DNA of 64,000 nucleotides. Source: Natronolimnobius sp. AArcel1. GTDB taxonomy: Archaea > Halobacteriota > Halobacteria > Halobacteriales > Natrialbaceae. The stretch covers positions 62,001-126,000 of the forward strand of contig NZ_JAAKXY010000004.1 in assembly GCF_011043775.1 (NCBI RefSeq), in the 5' to 3' direction. The notes under the pieces were generated by a model, which was not told the DNA's origin, made no database searches, and saw only the letters and a list, made by a program, of their open reading frames with translations. Both the position numbers and the translations under genes were made by a program. Below, one piece after another: positions 1-8,296 of this stretch (the first letter of the stretch is position 1; the number at the start of each line of letters is the position of its first letter).

Positions 1-1011
1 GGGGTTGCGCTCGTCGCGGTCGTCGAGTTCGACGCGGAAGCCAGCCTCCTCGAGGTCGTCGGCAATGGACTGGGAGTACTCGAGGACGTCGTCTTTCGTA
101 TCCTCTTGCCAGATGGGGACGATGACGACCTGTGTGGGCGCGATGGTCGGCGGGAGCACGAGCCCCTGGTCGTCGGAGTGGGTCATGATGAGTGCGCCGA
201 GTGCGCGCCAGGAGAGGCCCCACGAGGTGGTGTAGGCGGTTCGGTCTTCCTCGTCCTCGTCGACGAAGGTGATGTCGAACGCCTCCGCGAACGATTGGCC
301 GAGGTGGTGGCTGGTGCCACCCTGGACGGACTTGCCATCGGGCATCAGCGCTTCGACGGTGGTCGTCGTGTCCGCGCCGGGGAACTTGTCGTGGTCTGGC
401 TTCTTCCCGCGCAGGACCGGGATTGCGAGTACCTCCTCGTAGACTTTCTCGTACTGTCCCAGTCGGGTCCAGACCTCCGCCCACGCGCCCTCGTCGCTCG
501 CGTGGGCGGTGTGGCCTTCCTGCCACATGAACTCCTTCGTGCGGAAGAAGGGCTTTGTTTCGGTTGCTTCCCAGCGAACCACGGAACACCACTGGTTCAG
601 TCGCAGCGGCAGATCACGGTGGCTGCGCGTCCAGTCGGCCATAAACGGCGCGATGATCGACTCACTCGTCGGTCGGACGGCGAGTCGCTCCTCGAGTTCG
701 TCGTGGCCGCCCTGGGTCACCCACGCGACTTCAGGGTCGAAGCCTTCGACGATGTCCTTCTCGCGCTCTAAGAAGGACTCGGGGATGAACATCGGGAAGT
801 AGACGTTGTCGACGTCGGTTTCTTTGAACCAGCCGTCGAGTGCGTCCTGAATGCGTTCCCAGAGGGCGTAGCCCCGTGGTTTCGTGACGATGAACCCGCC
901 CATCGGCGCGTAGTCGGCGAGACCGGCCTTCTGGACGACCTCGGCGTACCAGTCGCCGGGTTTGTGCGATTTCGACTCGGTGATCCCGAGTTCCTGACTC
1001 TCGTCGCTCAT
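1..1011 (-). CDS. proS: Prolyl-tRNA synthetase, N-terminal part (cut by window edge)
   Basis: Class II aminoacyl-tRNA synthetase that charges tRNA-Pro with proline in the cytoplasm. The 337 visible codons start at ATG 1011 (MSDESQELGITESK) and run off the left edge without a stop, so the anticodon-binding C-terminus lies outside. Typical archaeal/eukaryotic-type ProS segments are visible: YFPMFIPESFLEREK, a motif 2 region (WCSVVRWE, TKPFFRTKEFMWQEGHTAH) and the later GGTSHHLGQSFAEAF and TSWGLSWRALGALIMTHSDD blocks. The identity is clear. Function and location are family knowledge; the missing end is only a window effect. Confidence 0.95.
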   Translation of the reverse strand, partial: MSDESQELGITESKSHKPGDWYAEVVQKAGLADYAPMGGFIVTKPRGYALWERIQDALDGWFKETDVDNVYFPMFIPESFLEREKDIVEGFDPEVAWVTQGGHDELEERLAVRPTSESIIAPFMADWTRSHRDLPLRLNQWCSVVRWEATETKPFFRTKEFMWQEGHTAHASDEGAWAEVWTRLGQYEKVYEEVLAIPVLRGKKPDHDKFPGADTTTTVEALMPDGKSVQGGTSHHLGQSFAEAFDITFVDEDEEDRTAYTTSWGLSWRALGALIMTHSDDQGLVLPPTIAPTQVVIVPIWQEDTKDDVLEYSQSIADDLEEAGFRVELDDRDERNP

Positions 1012-1143
1012 ACATCGACTCACTGCCACCGCAGGCTTAAACGATACGAAGGGCCGACGCACCTCGAGGTCGGCTACACTCGTTTCGAATGTGAGTGAAA
1101 ACTATGATGTTTTATTACACCATACATTATATCCGAGGGTGGA

Positions 1144-2898
1144 ATGGGAGACAATAACAATCGAGACCAGCCGCGATCGACAGTCGGCCGGCGAACGCTG
1201 TTGTCGGCAGGAGCAACCCTTGGCGCACTCACCGTTGCCGGTTGCTCCTTTGGCGGCACCGAGAACGCACAGGCACTTCCCGACCAGCCAACTGCCGACG
1301 ACGGCACGGTCGCCTACCAGTACTTCCACGCCGAGTGGACAGAGATTGAGGCCGACGTACCCCGCCTCGCCGACGCCGGCATCGACGCCATCTGGGTGCA
1401 ACAACCTGCTCGAGGAAAGCTCGGCTGGGACGACCTCTCGTACGACGGCGAATACGGCTACTACGATGAGACCTCACCCTACGGCTTTCGTGACCCGCAT
1501 CCACCGGTTGGCTACCAACCTGTCGACCTCTCCGATCTCGACTCGACGTTCGGCACGGCGGACGAACTCGAGTCCATGATCGAGGCCTGCCACGCACACG
1601 ATATCGAGGTCATCGTCGACGTGGTCGCGAATCACATGGCGACGGCAGACGGGCCGGATGGGGAGGTGGAACTCCCGCAGTTCGACCGCGACGAGCACTT
1701 CCACGACAACGGCACGCTCGGCGAGGACTGCCAACTCGACGGCGAGGAAGCCGAGTACGAGTGTGATTTGCTCGGGTTGCCCTCGTTCGACCTCGAGAAC
1801 TCACACGTACAGGACGTACATGCTGACTACCTCGGGCAGATCGCCGACTTGGGCGCTGACGGCCTGCGATACGATGCGGCGGGCCACATCTGGCCGTGGT
1901 ACTTCGAGTCCGAGCTCAACGCGCTGGCGGACGACCTCGACCTCTGGCGCGTCGGTGAAGTCTGGGACTACGACGTGGAGCGACTGCTCGAGTTCGCCGA
2001 CACGGGCATGACGGTCTTTGACTTCCCGCTGTACGACGCCATCGTCGACGCCTTCGAGGGCGGCAGTATGGCCGAACTTTCACAGGACGCCGCCCGCGGT
2101 GTGGTCCACGAACGCCCCGAGGCAGCGGTGACGTTCGTCCAGAACCACGACACCGTCGGTCCGGGTGTCGACGAAGACGAACCCGAGGGCCGCGCGGTCG
2201 AACTTGCCGAGGCGTTCGTCCTCACCTACGCCGGGCTGCCGATGGTGTATCGCTCCGGCCCCGAAAACCGCTCCGAACTCGAGGATGAGGCGTTCCACGA
2301 CCTCGTTGCCGTCTCTCAGGAGTTCGCCCACGGTGAGGTGATCGACCGCCATGTCGACGACGATAGCTACGTGTACGAACGCGATGGGAACCTGCTGGCA
2401 GGCATCAATACGGACGAACAGGCCGTAACCCACACCGTCCAGACTGCCTGGACCAATGAGACACTGGTCGATCAGACCGGCCACGGCGATGGCGTCGAGA
2501 CCGACGGCGATGGACAGGCAACGCTCGAGATTCCGGCCGAAGGCTGGGTGATGTACACACCTGGCGAGCCAGACGATGGGGACGACAACGGAGACGATGA
2601 CGACGAAGACGACACTGGCGACACCGAGGAACGCACACTCCGCGTCACCGTCGACGTCGAGTACGGTGAATCGGTCTACTTCACGGGGAACACGGCCGAA
2701 CTGACTGAGTGGAACGGCGGGATCGAAGGCACCTGGACCGAGGGCAACGTCTGGGAAGTCACCGTCGACGCCGACGACGACCTCGAGTGGAAGACCCGTC
2801 GCGGCCCTACTGACGACACGGGTGACGTGTGGGAACGCGGCGAGAACCACACCGCGGCAGAGACGCACCCGACCCATCAGGGGTGGGAAGACGAGTAA
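1144..2898 (+). CDS. Secreted GH13 alpha-amylase, Tat lipoprotein with C-terminal starch-binding domain
   Basis: Hydrolyses alpha-1,4-glucan links of starch-like polymers outside the cell. The 584-residue protein starts with a twin-arginine signal (GRRTLLSAG) ending in a lipobox (TVAGC), so it is probably exported folded and lipid-anchored. The GH13 regions are in order: DVVANH (D159), GLRYDAAGH with nucleophile D244, GEVW with acid/base E272, and FVQNHDT with D336. A low-complexity D/E-rich linker (about residues 475-495) leads to a C-terminal module (about 497-584) with the CBM20-like VYFTGNTAELTEWN pattern. It stands alone between proS and a Nudix gene. Exact specificity (alpha-amylase or maltogenic type) cannot be read from sequence alone. 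Confidence 0.9.
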   Translation: MGDNNNRDQPRSTVGRRTLLSAGATLGALTVAGCSFGGTENAQALPDQPTADDGTVAYQYFHAEWTEIEADVPRLADAGIDAIWVQQPARGKLGWDDLSYDGEYGYYDETSPYGFRDPHPPVGYQPVDLSDLDSTFGTADELESMIEACHAHDIEVIVDVVANHMATADGPDGEVELPQFDRDEHFHDNGTLGEDCQLDGEEAEYECDLLGLPSFDLENSHVQDVHADYLGQIADLGADGLRYDAAGHIWPWYFESELNALADDLDLWRVGEVWDYDVERLLEFADTGMTVFDFPLYDAIVDAFEGGSMAELSQDAARGVVHERPEAAVTFVQNHDTVGPGVDEDEPEGRAVELAEAFVLTYAGLPMVYRSGPENRSELEDEAFHDLVAVSQEFAHGEVIDRHVDDDSYVYERDGNLLAGINTDEQAVTHTVQTAWTNETLVDQTGHGDGVETDGDGQATLEIPAEGWVMYTPGEPDDGDDNGDDDDEDDTGDTEERTLRVTVDVEYGESVYFTGNTAELTEWNGGIEGTWTEGNVWEVTVDADDDLEWKTRRGPTDDTGDVWERGENHTAAETHPTHQGWEDE

Positions 2899-2931
2899 GT
2901 GCAAGTGGACATCGCCTCGAATCAACCGGCG

Positions 2932-3468
2932 TTACCGGTCAGTTGAGAGCGACACACCTACCTCGAGGTCGCCGTCGACGAACGTCGCCTCGTCCAGCGG
3001 TTCCCCACCCTCGAATCGGAACTCGCCGCGAACTGTCTCGCCTTCGAGCACCGCCGGGAGCCAGAGTTCGTCGTCGTCCCACATCTGGTCGTACGGCACC
3101 GCATCGACCGGAACCCACTCCGGCCGAGCCTCCGGCGAGGCGGTCGGCTCGCCATCGAACGTCAGCGTCCGGAAAACGTGACAGTGGGTGTGGGCCTCGC
3201 CATCAAGTAGAAACGTTAGTTCAGCGGCTTTCTCGAGGTTGGCTGGCTCAATCTCGAGGCCGACTTCCTCGCGCGTTTCGCGGACGGCACACTCGCGTGG
3301 CGTTTCGCCGGCCTCGAGTTTGCCACCCGGGCCGTTGTACCAGCCCTCGCCGAGCCCGCGGCGTTTCTCGATCAGCAGTACCTCATCGGCCCTGCTGTCG
3401 GGGTCCGTCGAGTCGGAGTCACTATCGGGGCTCGAGCGCAGCGGAAAACAGAGCGTCGCCTCGATCAT
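2932..3468 (-). CDS. Nudix hydrolase, MutT/MTH1-like (probable 8-oxo-dGTP diphosphatase)
   Basis: Nudix proteins hydrolyse nucleoside diphosphate-X compounds; the MTH1 branch cleans oxidised purine dNTPs from the pool. A full Nudix box is visible at residues 49-71 (GKLEAGE, then REtrEEvG). The downstream segment PYDQMWDDDELWLP closely follows the MTH1 signature IPFKDMWPDD, which favours the 8-oxo-dGTPase branch over a generic Nudix call. The protein is 178 residues, slightly longer than MTH1 because of an acidic serine-rich insert at 12-26. It is downstream of and in the same direction as the DNA-repair helicase operon, ending 33 nt from the amylase stop (tail to tail). The substrate is inferred. 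Confidence 0.85.
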   Translation of the reverse strand: MIEATLCFPLRSSPDSDSDSTDPDSRADEVLLIEKRRGLGEGWYNGPGGKLEAGETPRECAVRETREEVGLEIEPANLEKAAELTFLLDGEAHTHCHVFRTLTFDGEPTASPEARPEWVPVDAVPYDQMWDDDELWLPAVLEGETVRGEFRFEGGEPLDEATFVDGDLEVGVSLSTDR

Positions 3469-3546
3469 GTACGGTGATTCGAGTGGGCGACAATAAACGC
3501 CAGCGGTCGGGCGTCACACAGGGTGACTGGCCGCCACTCGAGGGGA

Positions 3547-6500
3547 TCAGTCCTCCTCTAACGCCCGCGACTCGAGGCCGGAGGGAGCGCCGTACTCGTC
3601 GGGTGCACAGCCAAGTGAGCGATGCGGGCAGTGTTGGCAGTGTGGCCCGGGCTCTGTCTCGAGACTCGGATCGTCGACGGCGGTGAGCGTCTCGCGGACG
3701 GCCGTCCACGCGGGCAGTTCGTCGGGATCGAACAGCACCACGCGCGGCCCGTCCCCCTCGCCGACGTAGACGTAGCCGACTGCAGCGACCGGCTCGTCGA
3801 AGCGCTGCTCGCAGGCTCGAGCGTATAGCGAAAGCTGGACCGCGTCCGGGAGAGCGATTCGGTCGGCGGTCGCCTTGTAGTCGAGGACGGCGAGCCCGCC
3901 CGCCCACTGCGTGGCCTGTTCGTCGGTCGCGTTCGCCTCGGATGGCAGCCGGCGAATCGAGTCAATATAGCCGATGACGTCGCCGTCGACGCCGTCGACC
4001 GCCGACAGCGAGAACGGCACCTCCGCCGCGAGGTGGTCCCAGTCCGAAACTGGCTGTTCGAAGCCGGGTGCGTCCGCCTCGAAGTAGCGCTCGATACACG
4101 CACAGACGGCCTCGCGATGCTCGAGCAGATCCCGCGCGGTGAGGTGGCGAACAGCAGCATCCTCCCAGGCCGACTGCGTGTGATAGTCGCGATAGAACGC
4201 CTCCTCGGCGACATCGTGGAAGACGGTGCCAACGAGTCTGGAGTCGCCGCTCGAGTGGCGCTCAGAGTCCTCCGAACCGGTCAGCGAACGTGCCTGCGGA
4301 TCGTCGAGTGCGCGCACGACGTGGTCGAGATAGTGCTTGCGCGGACAGCTCTCGTAGGTGTCCATCGCGCTGTAACTGTGACGCATCGCCACGGGGAGTT
4401 CGGTCGCACTCGAGAGTGCCTCGACCGGGAAGCGGACGGTGTCGGGCGACAGCGCACCAGCGCGGCGGCCGTACGGCAGGGCGTTCTCGAGGCTGGGCTC
4501 ATCGCCGTAGCTGGCCGCATCCGCTGCTGGCAGTAGGGTTCCAGAGCGCAGGAGTCGCCCGAGTTCGTGGACGGTTTCGATTGCATCACGAGTCTCGAGC
4601 GGTTCGACCGTGCGGTCGTCGTAGTCGGCGTAGTAGGTGATCGAACCCGGCGTCACGTCGGCGGCGTGTGCGAGGTCGTCCGTCCGGTCGACGACGGTGT
4701 CGGGGTAGGTCGCCCGAACCCGCTCGAAGCTTGCAGACAGCGACGCCCACAGATCCATGCGCTGGCCGGCGGTCGACCACTCGATGTCGCCAGCGAGGCA
4801 GGCATCCGCCTGCGAGACGCCCAGTTCCGTCTCGTCGCCGTCGTACTCGTAGCCGGAGCCGAAGACGAACAGATGGTTCTCCGCACGCGTCAACGCGACG
4901 TGGAGCACGCGCCACTCCTCGGCGACCGTCTCGCTCGCGAGGTCGGCACACAGCGGCGAGTCGATATCGTCTGCGAGTGTCGCCGCGAGCAGCCGCTCTC
5001 GAGCCCGTCTGGCGTAGTCGCCGTCGACACACCACTCCTCATCCGAGAGGTAGGGGACGAGCACCGTATCGAACTCGAGGCCCTTCGCTTGGTGGACGGT
5101 CATCACATCCACGGAGTCACTCGATTGGGTGCCGCGAGTCCGCTCGCTGCCGCCCCCGCGAAGTGCCGCCTCGAGCGCGTCGACGAATGACGGCGTGAGT
5201 GTACTGACGACAGAATCGGGATCATAGGCTTCGACGAATCGGTCGAGTCGGTCGAGTTGGGCGCGCTCGTCGCTCGTGAGGAACCACTCGAGACGCGTCA
5301 GGTCGCGGAATCGGCGGATGAACCCCGACAGCGGGTAGACGTTCCGTAGTCGCTCGAGGGATGCGAGGTGTTCGCGCGCCTGCTCGAGTTGGGCTGGATT
5401 CTCGAGGGTCTCAGGCTCGATATCGAAGACCGCATCGTAGAGCGATCCATCCCGGCGTTGAAGCGTCTGGAGGTCAGCGTCGCCGAGTCGGTAGCGATAG
5501 AGCAACACTCGCCGAAGGTGGGCGTCGGCGTCGCGGTCGACGAGCACGCGGAGATACGACAGCAGCGTCTGGATGCCGGGCGAAATCTCCCCGCGTGGCG
5601 AGCCCGAAATCTCGTAGGGGATCTGACGCTCGCGCAACTCCTCGGCGATGGACTGGGCATGGCGATTGGTGCGGACGATCACCGCGAGATCTTCGAGATC
5701 ACGCTGTGGGACGTTCTCGGCAGCGCCGTTGAGCAGCCTCGAGACGGCCGTCCCGACTTGGGTCGCCGTCGACTCGGGAATCTCGTCGCTTTCGATTTTG
5801 ACGACGCGGTCGGCGCGGTTGTCCTCGGCCGCATATTCGCCAGCCTCGCGTCCAACCTCGCGCAGCGTTTTCGAGGACTGCGGGCCGTACTCACAGTGAT
5901 TCGTCAGATCGAGGATTTCCTGGCGCGACCGGAAGTTGAGTTCGAGCGCAATCGCCTCGTGGTCGTCGTACTGTGTCTCGAGGCGGTCCAGCCCCTCGCG
6001 GTCGGTGCCACGCCAGCCGTAGATCGCCTGATCCTTGTCGCCGATGGCGAGCAGATTCGGCCGGTCCGAGCCGCTTGTTAGTTCGGTAATCAACGAAAAC
6101 TGCGTCTCGTCGGTGTCCTGAAACTCGTCGCAATAGACTTGCGTCCACTGGCCGGTGATTTCCGCTGCAATCGCGTCGTCCTCGAGCAGGTCGGTTGCCG
6201 TCCGCACCAGTTCGTCGAAATCGAGCGCTCGCTGTTCCTCGAGGGCGTCGTGATAGTCCGCATACACCGCCGCGTAGTGGCGAGCGAGTCGAAGGAACTC
6301 GACGTAGTGTTTCAGTCGGCCGAATGGGCTTTGCTCGAGGCGGTTCGTCTGCTGTCGCCAGATTTCGTTGCCAAACAGCGCCCGCGGGAGCTGTTTCGTC
6401 GTCGAGTCCTCGAGTGAGAGCGCCTCGATGGTGTTTGTCACACACTGCTGGAGCACTCGAAGATACCGAGTTACGTCGTCGACAACCGCATCCTCGCGGA

Positions 6501-7227
6501 ACGCCTCCGGCGACTCTGCGACTTTCTCGCGGCAGTACTCGAGGAGTTTGCCGTAGCCGACGAGTGCCTCCTGGGCCGACTCAAGGTGGCTATCCTGTGA
6601 GAAGAATCGAAGCGCTTCGTTGTCGAACGAGAGGTCGCCGGCCCGCTGCTCGAGCCAGAGGACGAACTCGGTACAGAGTTCGATTGTTCGCACGTCGGGT
6701 AGGCCCTCCTCGAGATGCGCCGGTGTCACGTCCTCCTGGCTCATCGTCCGGATGAAGTCATCAACGGCGCTCGTGAGGTCCGTCCTCGAGCCGTCGTGTG
6801 CCGTCGCGGCCGCGAAGTCGTAGTCGGTCGTCGCGAGGAGGCGGCCGACGATTCGGCGGCGTTTGCGCTCGGTGACGACGTCGAACTCCGGCGAGTAGCC
6901 GAGGTAGTAGGCGTACTCGCGGACGAGGCGATGGCAGAACGAGTGGTAGGTGTAGACGTCGATAGCCGCCGCAGCCTCGGGGTCGAGTCGCTCGGCGACG
7001 GCATCGCGGATGCTGCCTGCGGCCTCGTTCGCGAACGTTAATACGAGGATATCGTCCGGTTCGACCGCGCCAGACTCGATTGCATGCTCGATGCGCAACA
7101 GCATCGTCGTCGTCTTGCCGGTGCCGGCTCCCGCATCGACCGAGATACAGGCCGCCTCGCTCTCGATGACCGCCGGTTGGTTTCCTTTCGGCTCGAGGGT
7201 CGTCTCTGGCTCGCGTGAGTCACCCAT
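3547..7227 (-). CDS. AddA/RecB-like SF1 helicase fused to Fe-S PD-(D/E)XK nuclease
   Basis: Probable motor and nuclease subunit of a double-strand-break end-resection complex. Start chosen at ATG 7227 (MGDSREPE), which overlaps the upstream stop by 8 nt; a longer frame reaches 7302 but runs inside the previous gene. The 1226-residue protein has helicase motifs: Q motif GNQPAVI, Walker A GAGTGKTT (33-40), LTFANEAAG, Walker B DEFQDT (D367/E368), LNFRS, VMTVHQAKGLEF (from 708) and VALTRA. The C-terminal nuclease has D1089 and DYK (D1116, K1118), framed by C961 and C1197/C1200/C1207, the pattern of an AddB/Cas4-type 4Fe-4S staple. In bacterial AddAB that staple sits on AddB, so subunit roles appear redistributed. 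Last gene of a three-gene operon. Confidence 0.88.
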   Translation of the reverse strand: MGDSREPETTLEPKGNQPAVIESEAACISVDAGAGTGKTTTMLLRIEHAIESGAVEPDDILVLTFANEAAGSIRDAVAERLDPEAAAAIDVYTYHSFCHRLVREYAYYLGYSPEFDVVTERKRRRIVGRLLATTDYDFAAATAHDGSRTDLTSAVDDFIRTMSQEDVTPAHLEEGLPDVRTIELCTEFVLWLEQRAGDLSFDNEALRFFSQDSHLESAQEALVGYGKLLEYCREKVAESPEAFREDAVVDDVTRYLRVLQQCVTNTIEALSLEDSTTKQLPRALFGNEIWRQQTNRLEQSPFGRLKHYVEFLRLARHYAAVYADYHDALEEQRALDFDELVRTATDLLEDDAIAAEITGQWTQVYCDEFQDTDETQFSLITELTSGSDRPNLLAIGDKDQAIYGWRGTDREGLDRLETQYDDHEAIALELNFRSRQEILDLTNHCEYGPQSSKTLREVGREAGEYAAEDNRADRVVKIESDEIPESTATQVGTAVSRLLNGAAENVPQRDLEDLAVIVRTNRHAQSIAEELRERQIPYEISGSPRGEISPGIQTLLSYLRVLVDRDADAHLRRVLLYRYRLGDADLQTLQRRDGSLYDAVFDIEPETLENPAQLEQAREHLASLERLRNVYPLSGFIRRFRDLTRLEWFLTSDERAQLDRLDRFVEAYDPDSVVSTLTPSFVDALEAALRGGGSERTRGTQSSDSVDVMTVHQAKGLEFDTVLVPYLSDEEWCVDGDYARRARERLLAATLADDIDSPLCADLASETVAEEWRVLHVALTRAENHLFVFGSGYEYDGDETELGVSQADACLAGDIEWSTAGQRMDLWASLSASFERVRATYPDTVVDRTDDLAHAADVTPGSITYYADYDDRTVEPLETRDAIETVHELGRLLRSGTLLPAADAASYGDEPSLENALPYGRRAGALSPDTVRFPVEALSSATELPVAMRHSYSAMDTYESCPRKHYLDHVVRALDDPQARSLTGSEDSERHSSGDSRLVGTVFHDVAEEAFYRDYHTQSAWEDAAVRHLTARDLLEHREAVCACIERYFEADAPGFEQPVSDWDHLAAEVPFSLSAVDGVDGDVIGYIDSIRRLPSEANATDEQATQWAGGLAVLDYKATADRIALPDAVQLSLYARACEQRFDEPVAAVGYVYVGEGDGPRVVLFDPDELPAWTAVRETLTAVDDPSLETEPGPHCQHCPHRSLGCAPDEYGAPSGLESRALEED

Positions 7228-8296
7228 CGAATCGCACCTCCTCAGCGATGTACTCCTGACAGCAGACGGTGTAGGCACAGTCCGGGCAGGACTCACTCGC
7301 AATGCGATCCCAGCGGTCGGACGGGTCGAACGCGCCCGAAGCGATTCGGCTGGCGAGCGACTCGAGGCGACTATCGACAGTCGTGTTTCGGTGTTCGAGT
7401 GTCATGCCGAAGGTGTGATGATCGACGTAGGCATCGGTGAGGTCGACCGGCTCGAGGCTCGTTTCGACCGTTTCGCGCACCCAGTTGACCGACGTGTGCT
7501 CGCGGTCGGCGAGTGGAATCTGGACGTAGCGACAGGTTCGGTCCTCGAGACCGAGTCGGTCACACAGCGAGCGCAGTCCGGCGAGGACGACGCTGGTTTC
7601 GAACAGGGCACCGATTGGGTCGGGTTCGAACGTCTCCATTTCGGGGTCGAAGTGATCGACGAACGATTCGGCGACGCGCTCCCAGTCGTCGCGATAGCGC
7701 AGGAAGCCAAGCGGGCGCACTGACGGGACGAACCGGACGCCGACGACCGACGAACCATCGCCAAAGACGTAGTCGACGCTCGCCTCGAGCGTGGCCGTCT
7801 CCTCCGATTCCTCGCCGATGGAAACCGAACTCGAGAGCGTGAGATCCGGGCCGACGAGGTCTGCGAGCGGGTCATTTTCCTGATCGTCAGCGGCGGCGAG
7901 CACCTGACGCAGGCCGGCGGCATGAGCGGGGCCGACAGCCTCGACGTAGGCGTCGACCGTAGCCTCGAGCACCTGCCGTTCGTGGCGGCGCTGTGCGCGT
8001 GAGTGAAATCGTTCGTCGTGGCGCTCCCAGCGCGTCGCGAGTGCCTCGAGCGCGCGGTCGGCAAGTGCCTCCTGTTCGATCTCGCCTGTGTGCCGGGTAG
8101 TCTGCTCGAGCGTCGTACAGAGCGCTCGCCGGAGAAGGGCGACGCGCTCGTCGGGGCCGTCGTCGTCGCTGTCGTCGAAGCCGTGGACGTGGGCGAACTC
8201 GTACCGGCGGGGACAGTGGATATACGTGCGAAGGCCGTCGGCAGACAGCGTGACCGGCGTGGTTCCATCACCATCCGAGTCTGCATTTTCACTCAT
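7220..8296 (-). CDS. Fe-S PD-(D/E)XK family protein, catalytic motif probably lost
   Basis: A 358-residue protein between the two helicase-like genes, with 8-nt overlaps on both sides (start ATG 8296, MSENADSDG). It begins and ends with cysteine motifs of an AddB/Cas4-like Fe-S nuclease fold: HCPRRYEF (C28) and C337-x2-C340-x5-C346 near the C-terminus. The central region has the aspartate of motif II (LEASVDYVF), but the expected (D/E)xK strand reads VVGVRFVPS, so the metal-binding and lysine residues look absent. It may therefore be a structural or DNA-recognition subunit rather than a nuclease, as inactivated nuclease domains are in RecC. Function is inferred from fold motifs and operon context. 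An in-frame extension upstream lies wholly inside the preceding gene and is not used. Confidence 0.75.
   Translation of the reverse strand: MSENADSDGDGTTPVTLSADGLRTYIHCPRRYEFAHVHGFDDSDDDGPDERVALLRRALCTTLEQTTRHTGEIEQEALADRALEALATRWERHDERFHSRAQRRHERQVLEATVDAYVEAVGPAHAAGLRQVLAAADDQENDPLADLVGPDLTLSSSVSIGEESEETATLEASVDYVFGDGSSVVGVRFVPSVRPLGFLRYRDDWERVAESFVDHFDPEMETFEPDPIGALFETSVVLAGLRSLCDRLGLEDRTCRYVQIPLADREHTSVNWVRETVETSLEPVDLTDAYVDHHTFGMTLEHRNTTVDSRLESLASRIASGAFDPSDRWDRIASESCPDCAYTVCCQEYIAEEVRFDG

Noticed and set aside
106-771. Long plus-strand frame inside proS
   Set aside because: Shadow of the minus-strand proS gene, whose protein is clearly recognised; the shadow has no family similarity.
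2080-2925. 281-codon minus frame within the amylase gene
   Set aside because: Antisense frame of a clear GH13 gene; produced by GC-rich third codon positions.
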